Shown: positions 26,357 through 35,110 of the stretch, one piece after another
Position numbering within the stretch: position 1 is the stretch's first letter
How the letters are laid out: every line of letters begins with the position of its first letter
Assembly (NCBI RefSeq): GCF_022921075.1
Contig: NZ_CP095050.1
Location: 2,976,001-3,040,000, forward strand
Origin: Hymenobacter sp. 5317J-9
Lineage (GTDB): Bacteria; Bacteroidota; Bacteroidia; Cytophagales; Hymenobacteraceae
Length of the DNA: 64,000 nucleotides
Direction of reading: 5' to 3'
Notes under the pieces: generated by a model
Seen by the model: the letters and a program-made list of their open reading frames with translations, nothing else
Told to the model about the DNA's origin: nothing
Databases searched by the model: none
Program-made: the position numbers and the translations under genes

Positions 26357-27460
26357 ATGGCCATGCCCACATTTACCCTCGGCATCGAGGAAGAATTTCA
26401 GACCATTGACCCCGAAACCCGGGAGTTGCGCTCCCACCTCTCGCAAATAGTGGAAGGCGGCCGGGTGACGCTGCAGGAGCAGGTGAAAGCCGAGATGCAC
26501 CAAGCCGTGGTGGAAGTGGGCACCAACATCTGCCACAACATTGCCGAGGCCCGCACCGAGGTACTGCACCTGCGCCGCCAAGTGATTGAGCTGGCCGACC
26601 GCCAGAATCTGAAGATTGGCGCGGCCGGCACGCACCCGTTTTCGCGCTGGCAAGAGCAGCCCATCACGCCCGATGCCCGCTACGACAAGATTGTGGAGGA
26701 GCTGCAGGAAGCCGCCCGCTCCAACCTGGTTTTCGGCATGCACGTGCACGTGGGCATCGAAAACCGCGAAATCGGCGTGTACATGATGAACACGCTGCGC
26801 TACTTTCTGCCGCACCTGTTCGCCCTCAGCACCAACTCGCCGTTTTGGGAAGGGCGTGAGACTGGCTACAAGTCTTTTCGCACCAAGGTGTTTGAGCGGT
26901 TTCCGCGCACGGGCATTCCGGGCTACTTTCACAGCGCCAGCGACTACGACGAGTTTGTGCAACTACTAATAAAGACGGGCTGCATCGACAACGGCAAGAA
27001 AATCTGGTGGGACGTGCGCCTGCACCCCTTCTTCGACACCATCGAGTACCGCATCTGCGACATGATGATGCGGGCCGACGAAACCATTGCCGTGGCGGCC
27101 ATCATGCAGGCGCTGGTGGCTAAAATCTACAAGCTGAAGGCCCAGAACCTCAATTTCCGCATCTACCGCAGCGCCCTCATCAAGGAGAACAAATGGCGCG
27201 CGGCGCGCTACGGGCTCGACGGCCAGATGATAGACTTTGGCAAGCAGGAAGAGGTGCCCACGCGCAAACTCATCCTGGAGCTGCTCGACTTCATCGACGA
27301 CGTGGTGGACGAGCTCGGCAGCCGCCACGAGGTGGAGTACGTGCTGAAAATGATGGAGATGGGCACCGGCGCCGACCGCCAGCTGGCCGTGTTCCGCGAG
27401 ACCAACGACCTGAGCAAAGTGGTCGACTACATCCTGTCGGAGACTACCCAGGGCCTTTAG
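26357..27460 (+). CDS. YbdK-type carboxylate-amine ligase (GCS2 family, COG2170)
   Basis: A 367-residue glutamine-synthetase-fold ligase related to glutamate-cysteine ligase 2. The first catalytic carboxylates are in LGIEEEFQTID (about residues 9-18); FGMHVHVGIE (126-135), WWDVRLHPFFDTIEYRICD and the basic NKWRAARYGLDG segment follow. The E. coli homologue YbdK has weak gamma-glutamylcysteine ligase activity, but in clusters like this the substrate is usually unknown. A TACCTTTG box just after the stop marks a possible second transcript start for the next gene. ATG 26357 or 26363 could be the start. Confidence 0.92.
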   Translation: MAMPTFTLGIEEEFQTIDPETRELRSHLSQIVEGGRVTLQEQVKAEMHQAVVEVGTNICHNIAEARTEVLHLRRQVIELADRQNLKIGAAGTHPFSRWQEQPITPDARYDKIVEELQEAARSNLVFGMHVHVGIENREIGVYMMNTLRYFLPHLFALSTNSPFWEGRETGYKSFRTKVFERFPRTGIPGYFHSASDYDEFVQLLIKTGCIDNGKKIWWDVRLHPFFDTIEYRICDMMMRADETIAVAAIMQALVAKIYKLKAQNLNFRIYRSALIKENKWRAARYGLDGQMIDFGKQEEVPTRKLILELLDFIDDVVDELGSRHEVEYVLKMMEMGTGADRQLAVFRETNDLSKVVDYILSETTQGL

Positions 27461-27466
27461 AAATTG

Positions 27467-27474
27467 TACCTTTG
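27467..27474 (+). promoter_or_regulatory. -7 promoter box inside the amidoligase cluster
   Basis: TACCTTTG, an exact match with TTG just before it, lies directly after the stop of the YbdK-type gene and 96 bases before the amidotransferase ATG. Confidence 0.5.
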
Positions 27475-27569
27475 CCCGTGCAACGCCCGCCCTTTGGCCG
27501 GCGTTGCTTCTTTTTTCATCGGGTTTGCTGCACAGGCTGGCTTGGGCCAAGCTCATTTTACTGATATTT

Positions 27570-28394
27570 ATGGAGGCTATCCGCATTGCTATTCTCGACA
27601 TGTACGACAACGCCCGCAACGAGGGCATGCGCTGCATTCGACAGCTGCTGGCCCGCGGGGCGTCGGAAAACGGCGTCGCGTTCGACGTTGATACTTATAA
27701 TGTTCGGGCCGAAAACGTGGTGCCGGGCCTCGATTATGACATCTACATTTCGAGCGGCGGGCCTGGCAGCCCCCTGCCGTCGGACGAGCCCTGGGAGCGC
27801 CAATATTTCGATTTCATCGACGCGCTGCTGGCCCACAACCAAACCCAGGAAGCCAAAAAGCACCTGCTGCTCATTTGCCATTCCTTCCAGCTGGTGAGCC
27901 GGCACCTGGGCCTGGGCACCGTGAGCCGGCGCAAGTCGACCTCGTTTGGCGTGCTGCCGGTACACCTCACGCCCGCCGGGCTGGCCGAGCCCGTGCTGCA
28001 GGGCCTGCCCGAGCCGTTTTACACCGTCGACTCGCGCGACTACCAACTTACCAACCTCGACCTGGACCGCCTGAACGCCTACGGCGCCCAGGTGCTGTGC
28101 CTCGAAAAAGAGCGCCCGCACGTGCCCCTGGAGCGCGCCGTGATGGCCATTCGCTTCACGCCCGAAGTGCTGGGCACGCAGTTCCACCCCGAAGCCGATG
28201 GAGAGGGCATGCTCCGCTACATGCTCACCGACGAGCGCAAGCAGCAGGTCATCGAAACCTACGGCGAGGCCAAGTACCACGAGATGGTGCGCCTGCTGGC
28301 CGACCCTACCACCATTGAGCATACCGAGTCGGTGGTGGTGCCCGCTTTCCTGCGCCGCGCCCTAGCCGGCCTGGGCCAATTTGCCACTGTGTAA
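27570..28394 (+). CDS. Class I glutamine amidotransferase
   Basis: A 274-residue protein of the GATase1 fold, which hydrolyses glutamine and passes on ammonia. The triad is visible: the nucleophile Cys in LLICHSFQLVS (C103) and the His/Glu pair in LGTQFHPEAD (H206, E208). The early SSGGPGSPLP forms the oxyanion loop. It is not fused to a synthetase domain, so it probably supplies ammonia to a partner or cleaves a gamma-glutamyl bond. The ATG at 27570 is chosen because EAIRIAILDMYDN follows the family start. It is 28 bp before the second ATP-grasp-like gene and surely cotranscribed with it. Confidence 0.88.
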   Translation: MEAIRIAILDMYDNARNEGMRCIRQLLARGASENGVAFDVDTYNVRAENVVPGLDYDIYISSGGPGSPLPSDEPWERQYFDFIDALLAHNQTQEAKKHLLLICHSFQLVSRHLGLGTVSRRKSTSFGVLPVHLTPAGLAEPVLQGLPEPFYTVDSRDYQLTNLDLDRLNAYGAQVLCLEKERPHVPLERAVMAIRFTPEVLGTQFHPEADGEGMLRYMLTDERKQQVIETYGEAKYHEMVRLLADPTTIEHTESVVVPAFLRRALAGLGQFATV

Positions 28395-28421
28395 TTCCAC
28401 CTTTCGTCGCTGCCTCTGCAC

Positions 28422-29612
28422 ATGATTCCGGAACCCCGCCACGTTTTCAATGCCGCCTTCAGCCCAGACCGCTACCAGGAAATGCTCGCCGATATTGAGC
28501 AGCAGCTACCTGGCCAGCTCGACTTCCGCGTGGCCGAAACACCGGTTTTTGTGCCGGCTGGCTTGCGCGACAAGCTGATTGCGGCCGGCGAAAGCATTAT
28601 TAAGGTCATTGAGCGCCCTGATTTTAAGGCACTGACCGAAGCGGCCATTCCACCGCACCAGCGCGTGCCGCACGAGGATGCGCGACCTGAGTTCCTGACG
28701 TTTGACTTTGCGGTGTGCCGCGACGCCACCGGCGAGCTGGAGCCCCAGCTCATTGAGATGCAGGGGTTTCCGTCGCTGTACGCATTTCAGTCCTGGCTGC
28801 CCGGCGTGTTTGCCGCCCATTATCCCATTCCTGACTCGGTGACGCCGTTTCTGGACGTGGCCGATTTTGGGGCCTACCAGCAGCGCATGCGGAACTTCCT
28901 TTTGGCCGGCCAGCCGGCTGAGAATGTGATTCTGCTGGAGCTGTTCCCCGAAAAGCAGAAAACCCGCGTCGACTTTGCGCTCACCAAGCAGCTGTGGGGC
29001 GTTGAGGCCGTGTGCCTTACCCGCATTCGCAAGCGCGGCCGTCAGCTATTCTATGAAAAGGACGGGCGCGAAATCCCGATTACGCGCATCTACAACCGCA
29101 TTATTTTCGATGAGCTGGCGCGCTACCCGGACCTGAAAACGGAATTTCATCTCACCGAAGACGTGGACGTGGCCTGGGTGGGACACCCCAACTGGTTTTT
29201 CCGCATCAGCAAGTTCACGCTGCCGCTGCTGCAGGGCCCGTTTGTGCCGCCCAGCTATTTTCTGCACGAGCTGAAGGAGTACCCGACCGACCTCGAAAAT
29301 TATGTATTGAAGCCCCTGTTTTCGTTTGCCGGGGCGGGCGTGCGGCTGCATTTCACGGCGGCCGACCTGGATGCGCTGCCCGATAAACAGCACTATTTGC
29401 TGCAGCGCAAAGTCACCTACGAGCCCGTGGTGCAGTCGCCCGATGGCCTGGTAAAGTGTGAAATCCGCCTGCTCTACATCTGGCCCTTGGGCGAGCCGCG
29501 GCCTCAACTCCTCACCGGCCTGAGCCGTCTGAGCCGGGGCGAGATGATTGGCGTCGATTTCAACAAGGACAAGGACTGGGTGGGCGGCACCACGCCGCTT
29601 TTTGCGCGCTAG
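28422..29612 (+). CDS. Divergent ATP-grasp-like protein, last gene of the amidoligase cluster
   Basis: A 396-residue protein I cannot place in a named family. The C-terminal half has features of an ATP-grasp fold in order: a basic nucleotide-binding strand (YVLKPLFSFAGAGVRL), an acid-plus-Arg strand (CEIRLLYIW), and SRGEMIGVDFNKDKDW, where the acid and Asn could bind Mg. The N-terminal 200 residues contain a conserved-looking FLTFDFAVCRDATGELEPQL. It overlaps no neighbour and follows the amidotransferase by 27 bp. A role as a second ligase in the same pathway is inferred from context and motifs. Confidence 0.75.
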   Translation: MIPEPRHVFNAAFSPDRYQEMLADIEQQLPGQLDFRVAETPVFVPAGLRDKLIAAGESIIKVIERPDFKALTEAAIPPHQRVPHEDARPEFLTFDFAVCRDATGELEPQLIEMQGFPSLYAFQSWLPGVFAAHYPIPDSVTPFLDVADFGAYQQRMRNFLLAGQPAENVILLELFPEKQKTRVDFALTKQLWGVEAVCLTRIRKRGRQLFYEKDGREIPITRIYNRIIFDELARYPDLKTEFHLTEDVDVAWVGHPNWFFRISKFTLPLLQGPFVPPSYFLHELKEYPTDLENYVLKPLFSFAGAGVRLHFTAADLDALPDKQHYLLQRKVTYEPVVQSPDGLVKCEIRLLYIWPLGEPRPQLLTGLSRLSRGEMIGVDFNKDKDWVGGTTPLFAR

Positions 29613-29702
29613 CTCCACGGCCGGGCACGGAGTTTGACTATGGCCGAACAACGCCGGCTGAACCTTGCGCGTAAAGTCAGCCTCACCCCCACGACTTTAT
29701 CC

Positions 29703-30230
29703 ATGTCATCACTTTCCGAAAAAGGCCTGAAGCTTTCCAAAAACGTCATCTTCAACGTCTTCATTGGCCGGGCCACCAAGCTGCTGGGCCGCCCGTTCAA
29801 GGTTGTCACGGTGCTCAACGAAGCCGCTGACAAGCTGGCCGACCAAAAAAGCCACACCAATAAGTTTCGCCAGCTCTTCGACGTCGCCCTGACGCTGGTG
29901 CGTCTCGTGCGCAGCTACATCAGCGGCGAATACCGCGAGATTTCCACCAGCACCATTATTTCGGGCCTGGCCGTGCTGCTCTACGTGCTGTCGCCCATCG
30001 ACCTGGTGCCCGACTTCATCCCGGTGGTGGGTTTTCTCGATGATTTGAGCCTTGTGAGCTGGTTCGTGGGCAAGTTCCAGGTCGAAATTACCAAGTACCG
30101 CGAGTGGGAAACCACCGCCCGCGGCCACTCTGAGGACGACAGCACAGCTTCGGCCCAGCCCGACGCCGTGGCCGAACCGGCCCGGGGCGACGCCGCGCTG
30201 CCGAGCGTGGCCGAGCTCGGCCATTCGTAA
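29703..30230 (+). CDS. DUF1232 (YkvA-like) membrane protein
   Basis: A 175-residue protein with the DUF1232 signature YVLSPIDLVPDFIPVVGFLDD near residue 100, a hydrophobic hairpin of the YkvA family. The N terminus is basic and helical, the last 40 residues are acidic and disordered-looking. Function of the family is unknown. Start 29703 is used; an upstream in-frame ATG at 29634 lies in the overlap with the previous intergenic sequence. Confidence 0.88.
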   Translation: MSSLSEKGLKLSKNVIFNVFIGRATKLLGRPFKVVTVLNEAADKLADQKSHTNKFRQLFDVALTLVRLVRSYISGEYREISTSTIISGLAVLLYVLSPIDLVPDFIPVVGFLDDLSLVSWFVGKFQVEITKYREWETTARGHSEDDSTASAQPDAVAEPARGDAALPSVAELGHS

Positions 30231-30335
30231 GGCCCCGATTTGCCGCTTCGGGCTGCCGGGCCATCATTTTTTCCGCTCGCGCAGCGTCTCTTTGTCGGAT
30301 GCGCTACCTTTCCGGCCTCCCAGCTTTTTCGCTTT

Positions 30336-30635
30336 ATGCCCACGTTTGTCGTTTCCCTTCGGCTGCCGGAAACTTTTGATGAGGAATTCATCTCCCTCAT
30401 CCCGAGCCACCGGGCCTTTATCAACCAGCTGCTGAGCGAGAAAATTGTGGAAGTTTACGCCATCAGCAGCGACCGCAGCCGCGGTTGGGTAACCATGCAC
30501 GGCGACGATGCCGCCGCAGTGCGCGCCGTAGTGGAGCAATTCCCGCTGTTTCATTTCCTGGAAGGCGTGGAAATCGACGAGCTGTTTATTTTCGACAGCA
30601 CGGCCTCACGCTTTCCGCACATCAGCCTCAACTAA
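30336..30635 (+). CDS. YciI/muconolactone-isomerase-like small protein
   Basis: A 99-residue protein, MPTFVVSLRLPETF..., with the beta-alpha-beta pattern of dimeric alpha/beta-barrel proteins. No catalytic residues can be named. The length and the ATG at 30336 fit this family. Same strand as its neighbours with about 40 bp to the next gene. Confidence 0.7.
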   Translation: MPTFVVSLRLPETFDEEFISLIPSHRAFINQLLSEKIVEVYAISSDRSRGWVTMHGDDAAAVRAVVEQFPLFHFLEGVEIDELFIFDSTASRFPHISLN

Positions 30636-30675
30636 GCCCATAGCTTTCCTGCATTTTCTTATTTTTTTATCCTTT

Positions 30676-31548
30676 ATGAGGCCTTTCGTGACCGGTTCGG
30701 TTTTTCATTTTCGTCTGGCCGCTGCGGCCGGGGCGCTGGCGGCCGTGACAGTGGCCGCCACCAGCCCGCCGCCCGCCATCACCACCGAGCAGCTGACCAC
30801 CCGCATGAGCACGGCCATCGAAGGCCTGAAATACCTGCGCTGCGTCGTGAAAGCGCAGGAGCGCATCGGGGGCAGCATCAACCAGGCGCGCAGCGTTATG
30901 AAGCTGACCTATAAGCCGCTGCGCATCTACATCAAGAACCAAAAGGGCGTGGAAGTGCTCTGGCTGCAGGGCCAGAACGACGGCGATGCCTGGGTGTACC
31001 CCGCCAGCTTCCCTTACGTGACCCTCAGCCTGGACCCCAACGGCAAGCTCATGCGCAGCAACCAGCACCACACGGCGCTGCAGGCAGGTTTCGGCACCAT
31101 TTCGGACCTGCTACGCACCACCGGGCTGAGGCAGGACAACTCCTACAGCCGCTCGTTCCGCTACGTAGGCGACACTACCTTGCAGGGCCGCACCGCCCAC
31201 GTGCTGCGCTCCGATTTTCCGCAGTTCCGCTACGTCAGCTACAAAGCCGGCAAAAACGAAACCATTGAGACGGTGGCCGAACGGTTTGGCTGCGGCGCCT
31301 ACCGCGTGGTGGAGCGCAACAACCTAAGCATCGGCGAAAAAATCCCCGAAGGCAAAGTGCTGCAGGTGCCCAATGCCTACGGCCGCCGCACGGTGCTGTG
31401 CGTCGACCCCAAAACCTACCTGCCTATGCTGGTGCAAGTCAACGACGACAAAGGGCTGTTTGAACGGTTCGAATTTCAGGACGTAGTGCCGAACCAGCCC
31501 ATCCCGCTCGAAGAGTTTTCGAAGGATTACAAAGGCTATAAATTCTGA
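30676..31548 (+). CDS. DUF1571 protein with an inserted LysM-like domain
   Basis: A 290-residue exported protein; the N terminus is a signal peptide (LAAAAGALAAVTVAATS). The body matches DUF1571, an uncharacterised envelope family. Between about residues 184 and 232 is a LysM-like motif (YKAGKNETIETVAERFGC, then NNLSIGEKIPEGKVLQVP), which binds peptidoglycan or chitin. The DUF1571 part resumes after it (LCVDPKTYLPMLVQVNDDKG). The insertion suggests a lipoprotein-carrier-like protein tethered to the wall; this is inferred. Confidence 0.8.
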   Translation: MRPFVTGSVFHFRLAAAAGALAAVTVAATSPPPAITTEQLTTRMSTAIEGLKYLRCVVKAQERIGGSINQARSVMKLTYKPLRIYIKNQKGVEVLWLQGQNDGDAWVYPASFPYVTLSLDPNGKLMRSNQHHTALQAGFGTISDLLRTTGLRQDNSYSRSFRYVGDTTLQGRTAHVLRSDFPQFRYVSYKAGKNETIETVAERFGCGAYRVVERNNLSIGEKIPEGKVLQVPNAYGRRTVLCVDPKTYLPMLVQVNDDKGLFERFEFQDVVPNQPIPLEEFSKDYKGYKF

Positions 31549-31612
31549 CCACGGATTCGGACGGATTTTTTGGTTTGCACGGGTATTATGCAGTTTGTTC
31601 CCTGACGCTAAC

Positions 31613-31643
31613 AAGAAAGGCTTGCCGCATGGCAAGCCTTTCT
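31613..31643. terminator. Bidirectional terminator
   Basis: AGAAAGGCTTGCC pairs with GGCAAGCCTTTCT around a 5-base loop, between convergent genes. Confidence 0.85.
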
Positions 31644-31690
31644 GCTGATTATCCAGTAGCCGGGGCTACTAACACCGCGTAATCCGTTGT

Positions 31691-32563
31691 TTAACGGCGC
31701 ATGGTTTTCTCAATCTGGTCCCACATTTCAGGCGTGAGCATTTCCAGCTTATTGAATTCGCCGGCGCCATTGAGCCACTCGCCGCCGTCGATGGTCACCA
31801 CTTCGCCGTTCACGTAGGCCGAAAAATCGGACACCAGATAGGCGGCCAGGTTGGCCAGTTCCTGGTATTGGCCCACGCGCTTGAGCGGCACGCTGGCGGC
31901 CGGGTCGAGCTTGCTGGCCAAGGGCTCGGGAAACAAGCGGCTCCAGGCGCCCTCCGTCGGGAACGGGCCCGGCGCAATGGCGTTGGAACGAATGCCGTAC
32001 TTGGCCCACTCCACGGCCAGCGAGCGGGTCATGGCCAGCACACCTGCCTTGGCCGTGGCGGAAGGCACCACGAAGGCAGAACCAACTGAAGCGTAAGTGG
32101 TAACGATGTTGAGAATGGTGCCCGGTTTTTTGTCGGCAATCCAACGCTTGCCCACGGCCAGCGTGCAGTTATAACTGCCGCGCAGCACAATGTCCACAAT
32201 CACATCAAACGCCTTGTGCGACAGGCGCTCCGTGGGGCTGATGAAGTTACCGGCCGCGTTATTCAGCAGCACGTCGACGCCGCCAAACTCCTGAATGGTG
32301 CGCTCCAGCATGGCTTCCACTTCGTCGTATTTGCGCACGTCGCAGGCAATGGCCAGCACCTTGCCGCCGGTTTGCTGGCGCAGTTCCTCAGCGGTTTTTT
32401 CAAGCACATCGAGCTTGCGGCTACTGATGGTGACATTTGCCCCCAGCTGCAAAAAATAGGTGGTCATGGCCCGGCCCAGGCCGGTGCCGCCGCCGGTTAC
32501 GATGATGGTTTTGCCAGCCAGCGCGTTGTCGCGTAGCATGGGTTGCGTGTAGGGAGTGTTCAT
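31691..32563 (-). CDS. 2,4-dienoyl-CoA reductase-type SDR
   Basis: A 290-residue short-chain dehydrogenase that reduces 2,4-dienoyl-CoA in the breakdown of unsaturated fatty acids. Cofactor binding: VTGGGTGLGRA. NNAAGNFISPTERLS is the signature of this branch. The usual YxxxK is replaced by SATAK, with an upstream Tyr in TTYASVGSAFVVP; this arrangement is the known one for mammalian DECR, so it is expected and not a defect. A TACCTTCG box lies 45 bp upstream. Confidence 0.9.
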   Translation of the reverse strand: MNTPYTQPMLRDNALAGKTIIVTGGGTGLGRAMTTYFLQLGANVTISSRKLDVLEKTAEELRQQTGGKVLAIACDVRKYDEVEAMLERTIQEFGGVDVLLNNAAGNFISPTERLSHKAFDVIVDIVLRGSYNCTLAVGKRWIADKKPGTILNIVTTYASVGSAFVVPSATAKAGVLAMTRSLAVEWAKYGIRSNAIAPGPFPTEGAWSRLFPEPLASKLDPAASVPLKRVGQYQELANLAAYLVSDFSAYVNGEVVTIDGGEWLNGAGEFNKLEMLTPEMWDQIEKTMRR

Positions 32564-32607
32564 GCAAGTCGTAAGAGAGGGTGGGAAGCGCGGGCGTGTC
32601 CGCTGCC

Positions 32608-32615
32608 CGAAGGTA
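32608..32615 (-). promoter_or_regulatory. Possible -7 box of the dienoyl-CoA reductase gene
   Basis: TACCTTCG on the minus strand, 45 bases upstream of the ATG at 32563; one mismatch to the consensus. Confidence 0.35.
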
Positions 32616-32735
32616 CTAGAACCCGGCCATCAACCCGCCGCCGGCAGCGGGCCTACCAATTCACCTACCGAATATAGTATTACGTATTTTTTTCGGACCT
32701 TCGGGCCATTAGGCCAAGTTAATTGTTGAGATTAC

Positions 32736-33614
32736 ATGACAAGTTCCAATTCCGGGGGCTCCGCGAGCACAACATCTGGAGCGGAACACCCCACCGTATT
32801 AGTGCTGGGCTGCGGCTGGCTGGGCATGGCCCTGGCCCGCGCCTTGGCCGCCGCTGGCCACGAGGTGCTGGGCACCACCACCACGCCCGAAAACCTGACC
32901 GGCATGGAGGCTGCTGGCATTCAGTCGCATCTGCTGCGCCTGGGCTCCGATTTTAATGCCCCGGCCGAAGCCCTGCTCATGCGCCTGCTCCGCGCGGCCG
33001 ATGTGCTGGTGCTGAACGTGCCGCCCCGGGCCGCGGCCGCTGGCGCCTATCCCTCGCTGCTGCGGCCGGTGCACCGGGCGGTGGCTGCGGCCGGCACGCC
33101 ACATGTGCTGTTCGTGAGTTCCACCAGCGTATATCCCAACGAGCCCCGCCTGATGCGCGAAGCCGACGCCCTGAGCACCCGCGATGCTGCCTCCGACGTG
33201 CTGCGGGCCGAGGGCCACTTTGTGCCCCGCTACGGGCAATGGAAAAGCACAGTGGTGCGCCTCGGCGGCCTCATGGGCCCCGACCGCTCCCCCGGCCGCT
33301 TCCTGGCGGGCCGCCGCGAGCTTGAGCAGGGCAACGCGCCCGTCAACCTGGTGCACCTCACCGACGTGGTGGGCGTGCTTTCGGCCATCATCCGGCACGG
33401 CGTGTGGGGCCACACGTTCAACGTGTGCGCCGAGCAGCACCCGCCGCGCCGCGATTTTTACCCGGCGGCGGCGCGCTACCTCAAGCTGGAAGCGCCCACG
33501 TTCAAAGAAGAGAACAACGTGAGCGGCAAAACCATCGACAGCAGCTTGGTGCGTTCGTTGGTACCCTACACTTTTCAGCACGACGACGTGCTGGCGGCGC
33601 TGGAGCACTGCTAA
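32736..33614 (+). CDS. NAD-dependent epimerase/dehydratase-like (YeeZ type)
   Basis: A 292-residue Rossmann protein with the nucleotide loop VLVLGCGWLGMALARAL at about residue 21. SSTSVYPNEP marks the strand near the active site. The shape resembles YeeZ-like atypical SDRs; the YxxxK is not clear, so activity is uncertain. The first 20 residues are Ser/Gly-rich and the start could be later. Followed 36 bp later by the flavoprotein gene, which has its own promoter box. Confidence 0.85.
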   Translation: MTSSNSGGSASTTSGAEHPTVLVLGCGWLGMALARALAAAGHEVLGTTTTPENLTGMEAAGIQSHLLRLGSDFNAPAEALLMRLLRAADVLVLNVPPRAAAAGAYPSLLRPVHRAVAAAGTPHVLFVSSTSVYPNEPRLMREADALSTRDAASDVLRAEGHFVPRYGQWKSTVVRLGGLMGPDRSPGRFLAGRRELEQGNAPVNLVHLTDVVGVLSAIIRHGVWGHTFNVCAEQHPPRRDFYPAAARYLKLEAPTFKEENNVSGKTIDSSLVRSLVPYTFQHDDVLAALEHC

Positions 33615-33638
33615 TAGGTGGCCCAAGCAGGCCCGCCG

Positions 33639-33646
33639 TACCTTTG
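33639..33646 (+). promoter_or_regulatory. -7 promoter box of the flavoprotein gene
   Basis: TACCTTTG, exact match, only 4 bases before the GTG at 33651, implying a near-leaderless message. Confidence 0.5.
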
Positions 33647-33650
33647 TGCG

Positions 33651-34919
33651 GTGAAAACCGATGCTACTCTTCCCCTGGTGGCCGTGCTGGGCGGCGGCGC
33701 GGCCGGCTTTTTTGGTGCCATTGCCTGTGCCGAAGCCAACCCGCATGCGCGGGTGCTGCTGCTGGAAAAAACGGGCAAGCTGCTGAGCAAAGTGCGCGTA
33801 TCAGGCGGCGGGCGCTGCAACGTGACTCACGCCTGCGAAACCGCGGCCCAGCTTGTGGCGCACTACCCGCGCGGCAGCAAGCAGCTCAAAAGCGCATTTC
33901 AGCGCTTTGGTGTGGCCGATACCATTGCCTGGTTTGCCCGGCGCGGCGTGCCCCTGAAGACCGAGGCCGACGGCCGCATGTTTCCCACCACCGACTCGAG
34001 CGAAACCATTGCCCGGGCCTTGGAAGAGGCCGCGCGCCGCGCCGGCGTGCAGATAATAACCAACACCAGCGCCGACGACATCCAGCCCCTGCCCACGGGC
34101 GGCTTTCGCCTGCGGCTGAGCGGCACCGGCGCGGCCGGGCTGGGTCCCACACTGCACGCCCACCGGGTGCTCATTGCCACCGGCGGCAATCCCAAAAGCG
34201 CCAACTATGACTGGCTGCGCAGCCTGGGCCACAGCATCGCCGAGCCGGTGCCGTCGCTGTTCACGTTCAACGTGCCGGCCTCGCCGCTGCAGGAGCTCAT
34301 GGGCGTGAGCGTGCCTCACGCCCGCGTGGTACTGGCCGGTGAAAAGCTGCAATACGAAGGCCCCCTGCTCGTAACGCACTGGGGCGTGAGCGGGCCGGCA
34401 GTGCTCAAGCTATCGGCCTGGGGCGCCCGCCGGCTCAGCGAGTTAGGTTACGTAGGCACGGCCCTTATCAACTGGATTCCGACGCACACCGAAGAAACCC
34501 TGCGGCCCTGGCTGCAGCAGTTTCGGCAGGAAAACGGGAGGAAAGTAGTGGCTTCCAACCCGCAGTTTGGCCTGCCCCAGCGCCTGTGGCGCAATCTCGC
34601 CGAGCAGGCTGGCATCGGGCCCGAAACCCGCTGGAGCGACCTCCCGGCCAAATCCCAAAACCGCCTGCTGGAATTGCTGCTGCGCTCCCCACTGGCCGTG
34701 CGCGGCAAAACGACCTACAAAGAGGAATTTGTAACCTGCGGCGGAGTTATGCTGGACGAAGTCGACCTCAAAACCATGGAAAGCCGGCGGGTACCCGGCC
34801 TGTATTTCGCCGGCGAAGTGCTCGACATCGACGGCATCACGGGCGGCTTCAACTTTCAGGCGGCCTGGACGACCGGCTTCCTCGCCGGCCAGGCCATGGC
34901 GCTGAGAGACAAAAACTGA
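33651..34919 (+). CDS. HI0933-family FAD-dependent oxidoreductase (YhiN-like)
   Basis: A 422-residue flavoprotein. The FAD dinucleotide-binding motif is VAVLGGGAAGFFGAIACAE near the N terminus, the HI0933 signature VSGGGRCNVTH follows, and the C-terminal FAD-binding portion is LYFAGEVLDIDGITGGFNFQ. Substrate unknown for this family. GTG 33651 is chosen because the Rossmann motif starts soon after it and the promoter box lies immediately upstream; a longer in-frame start at 33618 would overlap the box. Confidence 0.9.
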   Translation: MKTDATLPLVAVLGGGAAGFFGAIACAEANPHARVLLLEKTGKLLSKVRVSGGGRCNVTHACETAAQLVAHYPRGSKQLKSAFQRFGVADTIAWFARRGVPLKTEADGRMFPTTDSSETIARALEEAARRAGVQIITNTSADDIQPLPTGGFRLRLSGTGAAGLGPTLHAHRVLIATGGNPKSANYDWLRSLGHSIAEPVPSLFTFNVPASPLQELMGVSVPHARVVLAGEKLQYEGPLLVTHWGVSGPAVLKLSAWGARRLSELGYVGTALINWIPTHTEETLRPWLQQFRQENGRKVVASNPQFGLPQRLWRNLAEQAGIGPETRWSDLPAKSQNRLLELLLRSPLAVRGKTTYKEEFVTCGGVMLDEVDLKTMESRRVPGLYFAGEVLDIDGITGGFNFQAAWTTGFLAGQAMALRDKN

Positions 34920-34932
34920 GGAACAATCAAAG

Positions 34933-35026
34933 AACGTTGTGCTGAGCGCAGTGGACGCACCTCCACCGCAGCAATAACCAAAGACTGGCGCAGTAGAGGT
35001 GCGTCCACTGCGCTCAGCACGACGTT
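34933..35026. repeat. Inverted repeat, family B
   Basis: AACGTTGTGCTGAGCGCAGT at one end matches the complement of CACTGCGCTCAGCACGACGT at the other. Between tandem genes. Confidence 0.85.
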
Positions 35027-35110
35027 TCTGTTCAACCGCAGGTGTCTGTAACCTTCCCATAGCCGAGGCAGTAAACGGAGCATACTTTCCAACTTACTTT
35101 TCTCTTTCCA

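Noticed and set aside
31691..32563. Dienoyl-CoA reductase as an inactive SDR because YxxxK is missing
   Set aside because: The DECR branch uses an upstream Tyr with Ser and Lys, and all three are present.
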